DNA of 7,188 nucleotides. It comes from Candidatus Melainabacteria bacterium GWA2_34_9. GTDB lineage: Bacteria; Cyanobacteriota; Vampirovibrionia; Gastranaerophilales; UBA9971. The stretch is from assembly GCA_001784535.1 (NCBI GenBank), contig MFRJ01000038.1, positions 7,776 to 14,963 of the forward strand, in the 5' to 3' direction. A program made the translations under genes and the position numbers. Below are positions 5,888-7,188 of this stretch, piece after piece. Within the stretch, counting starts at the first letter, position 1. The number at the start of each line of letters is the position of its first letter. The notes beneath the pieces are model-generated. The model was given only the letters and a program-made list of their open reading frames with translations, did no database searches and was not told the origin of the DNA.

Positions 5888-5905
5888 CTAATTAAATAAT
5901 TAGAT
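5886..5905. promoter_or_regulatory. Perfect 20-bp operator-like palindrome on the -10/start site
   Basis: ATCTAATTA (5886-5894) and TAATTAGAT (5897-5905) are exact reverse complements around AA. The palindrome overlaps the last bases of the -10 box and the expected transcription start, the classical place for a repressor to block RNA polymerase. No T tract or GC stem is present, so a terminator role is unlikely. Confidence 0.6.
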
Positions 5906-5945
5906 ATTACAACATTACGATTAGATGAATAAAGGAAAACAATCA

Positions 5946-6125
5946 ATGAATAAAAAAGAAACTTCAACTATAACAAATTTGCAAAAAGAAATATTAATAG
6001 GGCATTTAGGAAATATGCATGGCAGGTTGGAAACAATAATAGAAGAAACAAGTTATTTATTGGCTAATTTTAAAGCAATGAAGATGATTATAGATAATAC
6101 AACTGAAATTAGTATTAAGAATTAA
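5946..6125 (+). CDS. Small orphan protein, 59 aa, divergent from the HTH-like gene
   Basis: I do not recognise this protein. The ATG at 5946 is preferred because AAAGGA (5931-5936) lies nine bases before it; an in-frame ATG at 5925 would add seven residues but has no ribosome binding site. The 59-residue product has a polar, charged N-terminus (MNKKETSTIT) and then a predicted amphipathic helical body (about 12-50) including GHLGNMHGRLETIIEET with two histidines (20 and 25). No signal peptide or membrane span is evident. The strong promoter and the good ribosome site argue that it is real. It could be the partner (antirepressor, toxin or accessory factor) of the divergent HTH-like gene, but no motif supports a specific role. 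Confidence 0.6.
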   Translation: MNKKETSTITNLQKEILIGHLGNMHGRLETIIEETSYLLANFKAMKMIIDNTTEISIKN

Positions 6126-6178
6126 TTTTATTTATAGAAAGGATTGCACCCCTTCACCTGTCTTCATTTTCTAATTAT

Positions 6179-6275
6179 TGTCATCCTGAGTGAAGCGAAG
6201 GATCTGACCAGCGTGAGCTTAAAGCTTTTATTTCCTGCTGGACAGATTCTTCGAGCTAAAGCCCTCAGAATGACA
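6179..6275. repeat. 97-bp palindromic intergenic repeat, copy 2
   Basis: The left end TGTCATCCTGAGTGAAGCGA (6179-6198, continuing AGGATCTG) pairs with the right end CAGATTCTTCG...CCTCAGAATGACA (6243-6275). The central part has an inner inverted pair CCAGC...GCTGG and an AAAGCTTTTATT core that matches, in reverse complement, the core of the element at 2598-2700. It is the same family in the opposite core orientation. No coding capacity is seen. Confidence 0.85.
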
Positions 6276-6302
6276 TCATGGCTGAGGTATAACGCTGGAT
6301 AG

Positions 6303-6326
6303 ATTCCGAATCAAGTTCGGAATGAC
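6303..6326. repeat. Short hairpin repeat of the ATTCCGAA...TTCGGAATGACA type
   Basis: ATTCCGAA (6303-6310) and TTCGGAAT (6316-6323) form a perfect 8-bp stem with the loop TCAAG, ending in GACA. The form matches a short intergenic repeat (GATTCC-stem-GGAATGACA) that I recall from many bacterial genomes. It lies 27 bases after copy 2 of the longer repeat. A T-run follows loosely, so a weak terminator role cannot be excluded. Confidence 0.6.
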
Positions 6327-6352
6327 ATTTTATGATTTTATGCAAAACTTGT

Positions 6353-6382
6353 CAGATTCTTCGGCTGTGCTTCAGTATGACA
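6353..6382. repeat. Solo half-copy of the TGTCAT...GAAGAATCTG repeat
   Basis: CAGATTCTTCGGC...CAGTATGACA resembles the right arm of the element at 6179-6275 (CAGATTCTTCG...CAGAATGACA) but has no matching left arm next to it. It looks like a degenerate or deleted copy of the same family. Confidence 0.6.
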
Positions 6383-6410
6383 ATTATGACTAAAATACAA
6401 CGATAGATAG

Positions 6411-6448
6411 ATTGCCACGTCAGGACATCACCCTTCCTCGCAATGACA
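6411..6448. repeat. Short repeat of the ATTGCCACGTC...CCTCGCAATGACA type
   Basis: ATTGC (6411-6415) and GCAAT (6440-6444) are inverted, and the segment ends in ATGACA like its neighbours. The form recalls another common intergenic repeat (GATTGCCACGTC...CTCGCAATGACA). With the three other units it fills most of the 421-base gene-free stretch 6126-6546. The remaining about 98 bases before rqcP are AT-rich and show no clear feature. Confidence 0.55.
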
Positions 6449-6546
6449 ATAAACTATTAAGAAATAACAAAAAATGCATTCTGCAGGGTTTAAATTACAT
6501 TTTCTTTGTTGTAAATTAAAGTGAATTAGCAATGTAAAAATACACT

Positions 6547-6819
6547 ATGCGATTAGACAAATACTTAAAAGTCTCCAGATTAATAAAAAGAAGAACAGTT
6601 GCAAATGAAGTGACTTCGGCAGGACGGGTTTTCATTAATGACAAAGTGGCAAAACCTTCCACAGAAGTTAAAGAAGGAGATGTTTTAAGGCTAGAGTATT
6701 TTAACAAAACACTAATCGCCAAAATTTTGAGAGTTCCGACAGGAAACGTATCTATCCAGGAATCAAAAGAATTGTACGAGATAACAGACGAGATAAGCAA
6801 GACTCAGGAAAAAGAATAG
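6547..6819 (+). CDS. rqcP: S4-domain RNA-binding protein RqcP (YabO/Hsp15-like)
   Basis: A 90-residue protein of the S4 RNA-binding family. In Bacillus subtilis, RqcP works with RqcH on the large ribosomal subunit to drive C-terminal alanine tailing of stalled nascent chains in ribosome-associated quality control. The N-terminus MRLDKYLKVSRLIKRRT is nearly the B. subtilis YabO sequence as I recall it, and the S4 fold spans about residues 1-62 with AGRVFINDKVAKPS (25-38) and VKEGDVLRLEY (41-51). The tail is acidic and lysine-rich. Hsp15 of proteobacteria is the related alternative, but that protein is longer. The ATG has no clear Shine-Dalgarno. The stop codon is embedded in the ribosome binding site of eno, so the two genes are probably co-transcribed. 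Confidence 0.9.
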   Translation: MRLDKYLKVSRLIKRRTVANEVTSAGRVFINDKVAKPSTEVKEGDVLRLEYFNKTLIAKILRVPTGNVSIQESKELYEITDEISKTQEKE

Positions 6820-6828
6820 GAGAAACAA

Positions 6829-7188
6829 ATGGGAACATTTATTGAGCACATTCAAGCAAGACAAATCCTCGATTCAAGAGGCAACCCAACCGTAGAAGTT
6901 GATGTTGAACTTTCAAGCGGTGTTATAGGCAGAGCGGCAGTACCTTCAGGCGCAAGCACAGGTATGTGGGAAGCTGTTGAATTAAGAGACGAAGACAGTT
7001 CAAGATACTGCGGTAAAGGTGTTCTTCAGGCCGTTGACAACGTAAACGATATCATAGCAAAAGAACTTATTGATATGGACGCAAGCAAACAGTACGATAT
7101 CGACAGAACAATGATCGAGCTTGACGGTACGGATAACAAAGGTAAATTGGGCGCTAACGCTATTTTAGGCGTAAGTTTAGCCTGTGCT
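6829..7188 (+). CDS. eno: Enolase, N-terminal 120 residues (3' end outside window)
   Basis: Phosphopyruvate hydratase, the glycolytic enzyme interconverting 2-phosphoglycerate and phosphoenolpyruvate; in many bacteria it also associates with the RNA degradosome. The visible part is the N-terminal domain: ARQILDSRGNPTVEVDVEL (10-28), the mobile catalytic loop AVPSGASTG (37-45) followed by MWEAVELRD, GKGVLQAVDNVN and MIELDGTDNKGKLGANAI (95-112). The catalytic Glu and Lys residues and the metal ligands lie beyond the window. The ATG is nine bases after the rqcP stop, and AGGAG at 6818-6822 overlaps that stop at six-base spacing. The residues after the STG loop (Met-Trp) differ from the His or Arg often seen there, a variable position in the family. 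No frameshift is seen. Confidence 0.97.
   Translation, partial: MGTFIEHIQARQILDSRGNPTVEVDVELSSGVIGRAAVPSGASTGMWEAVELRDEDSSRYCGKGVLQAVDNVNDIIAKELIDMDASKQYDIDRTMIELDGTDNKGKLGANAILGVSLACA

Larger units (their letters stand above)
5847..5926. promoter_or_regulatory. Clustered TTAGAT/ATCTAA operator region between divergent small genes
   Basis: Five copies of one hexamer occur within 80 bases: TTAGAT at 5848-5853, ATCTAA at 5865-5870, ATCTAA at 5886-5891, TTAGAT at 5900-5905 and TTAGAT at 5921-5926. Four of them extend to the heptamer ATTAGAT/ATCTAAT. Copies 1-2 and 3-4 form inverted pairs. They cover the promoter regions of both divergent genes, as expected for the binding sites of a dimeric repressor. 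The adjacent HTH-like protein is the obvious candidate, without direct proof. Confidence 0.55.

Noticed and set aside
6179..6448. CRISPR array
   Set aside because: The repeats are palindromic, of different types and unequal spacing, with no constant repeat plus unique spacer pattern and no cas genes.
6126..6546. Hidden tRNA or small protein gene in the gap before rqcP
   Set aside because: No cloverleaf-like set of arms or CCA end was seen, and no frame has a convincing start and ribosome site; the repeats explain most of the sequence.
6955..6975. Damaged enolase active loop because Met-Trp follows STG
   Set aside because: That position varies among active enolases (His, Arg, Phe and others), and the SGASTG loop itself is intact.

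Overview
The window is AT-rich, gene-dense bacterial chromosome. It holds an almost complete riboflavin (vitamin B2) operon, the rqcP-eno pair, and several orphan genes. Low GC, a YabO/RqcP-type S4 protein, a TM1266-like hydrogenase-associated protein, and an exported protein with RLE-centred repeats of a kind I associate with Melainabacteria would all fit an anaerobic, gut-type member of Gastranaerophilales/Vampirovibrionia. A clostridial relative is the main alternative. The taxonomic call is inference.

Left part (1-2497): the tail of an unidentified gene sits one base before a basic 282-residue orphan. Next come an exported protein with two related 47-48-residue repeats and a C-terminal membrane segment, and an alanine-rich protein with hydrophobic stretches that ends at a strong terminator.

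Middle (2598-5592): a 103-bp palindromic intergenic repeat is followed by a promoter candidate and a four-gene unit: TM1266-like protein, riboflavin synthase (ribE), bifunctional RibBA and lumazine synthase (ribH), closed by a perfect 14-bp bidirectional terminator. RibBA supplies both branches (GTP cyclohydrolase II and dihydroxybutanone phosphate synthase), RibH joins the branches into lumazine, and RibE dismutates lumazine to riboflavin. The deaminase/reductase RibD is not in the window. I see no FMN riboswitch. A different inverted repeat lies between ribE and ribBA. RibBA has Gln where the E. coli synthase has a metal-binding His.

Right part (5597-6125): a small two-gene island. A 78-residue HTH-like protein on the minus strand faces away from a 59-residue orphan on the plus strand. 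The gap between them holds a near-consensus promoter, a perfect 20-bp palindrome on its -10/start region, and five copies of TTAGAT/ATCTAA. This looks like a repressor-operator switch and is the most distinctive regulatory structure here. The next 420 bp carries several short palindromic repeats and no gene. The window ends with rqcP (ribosome quality control) and the first 120 codons of eno (enolase), whose ribosome binding site overlaps the rqcP stop.
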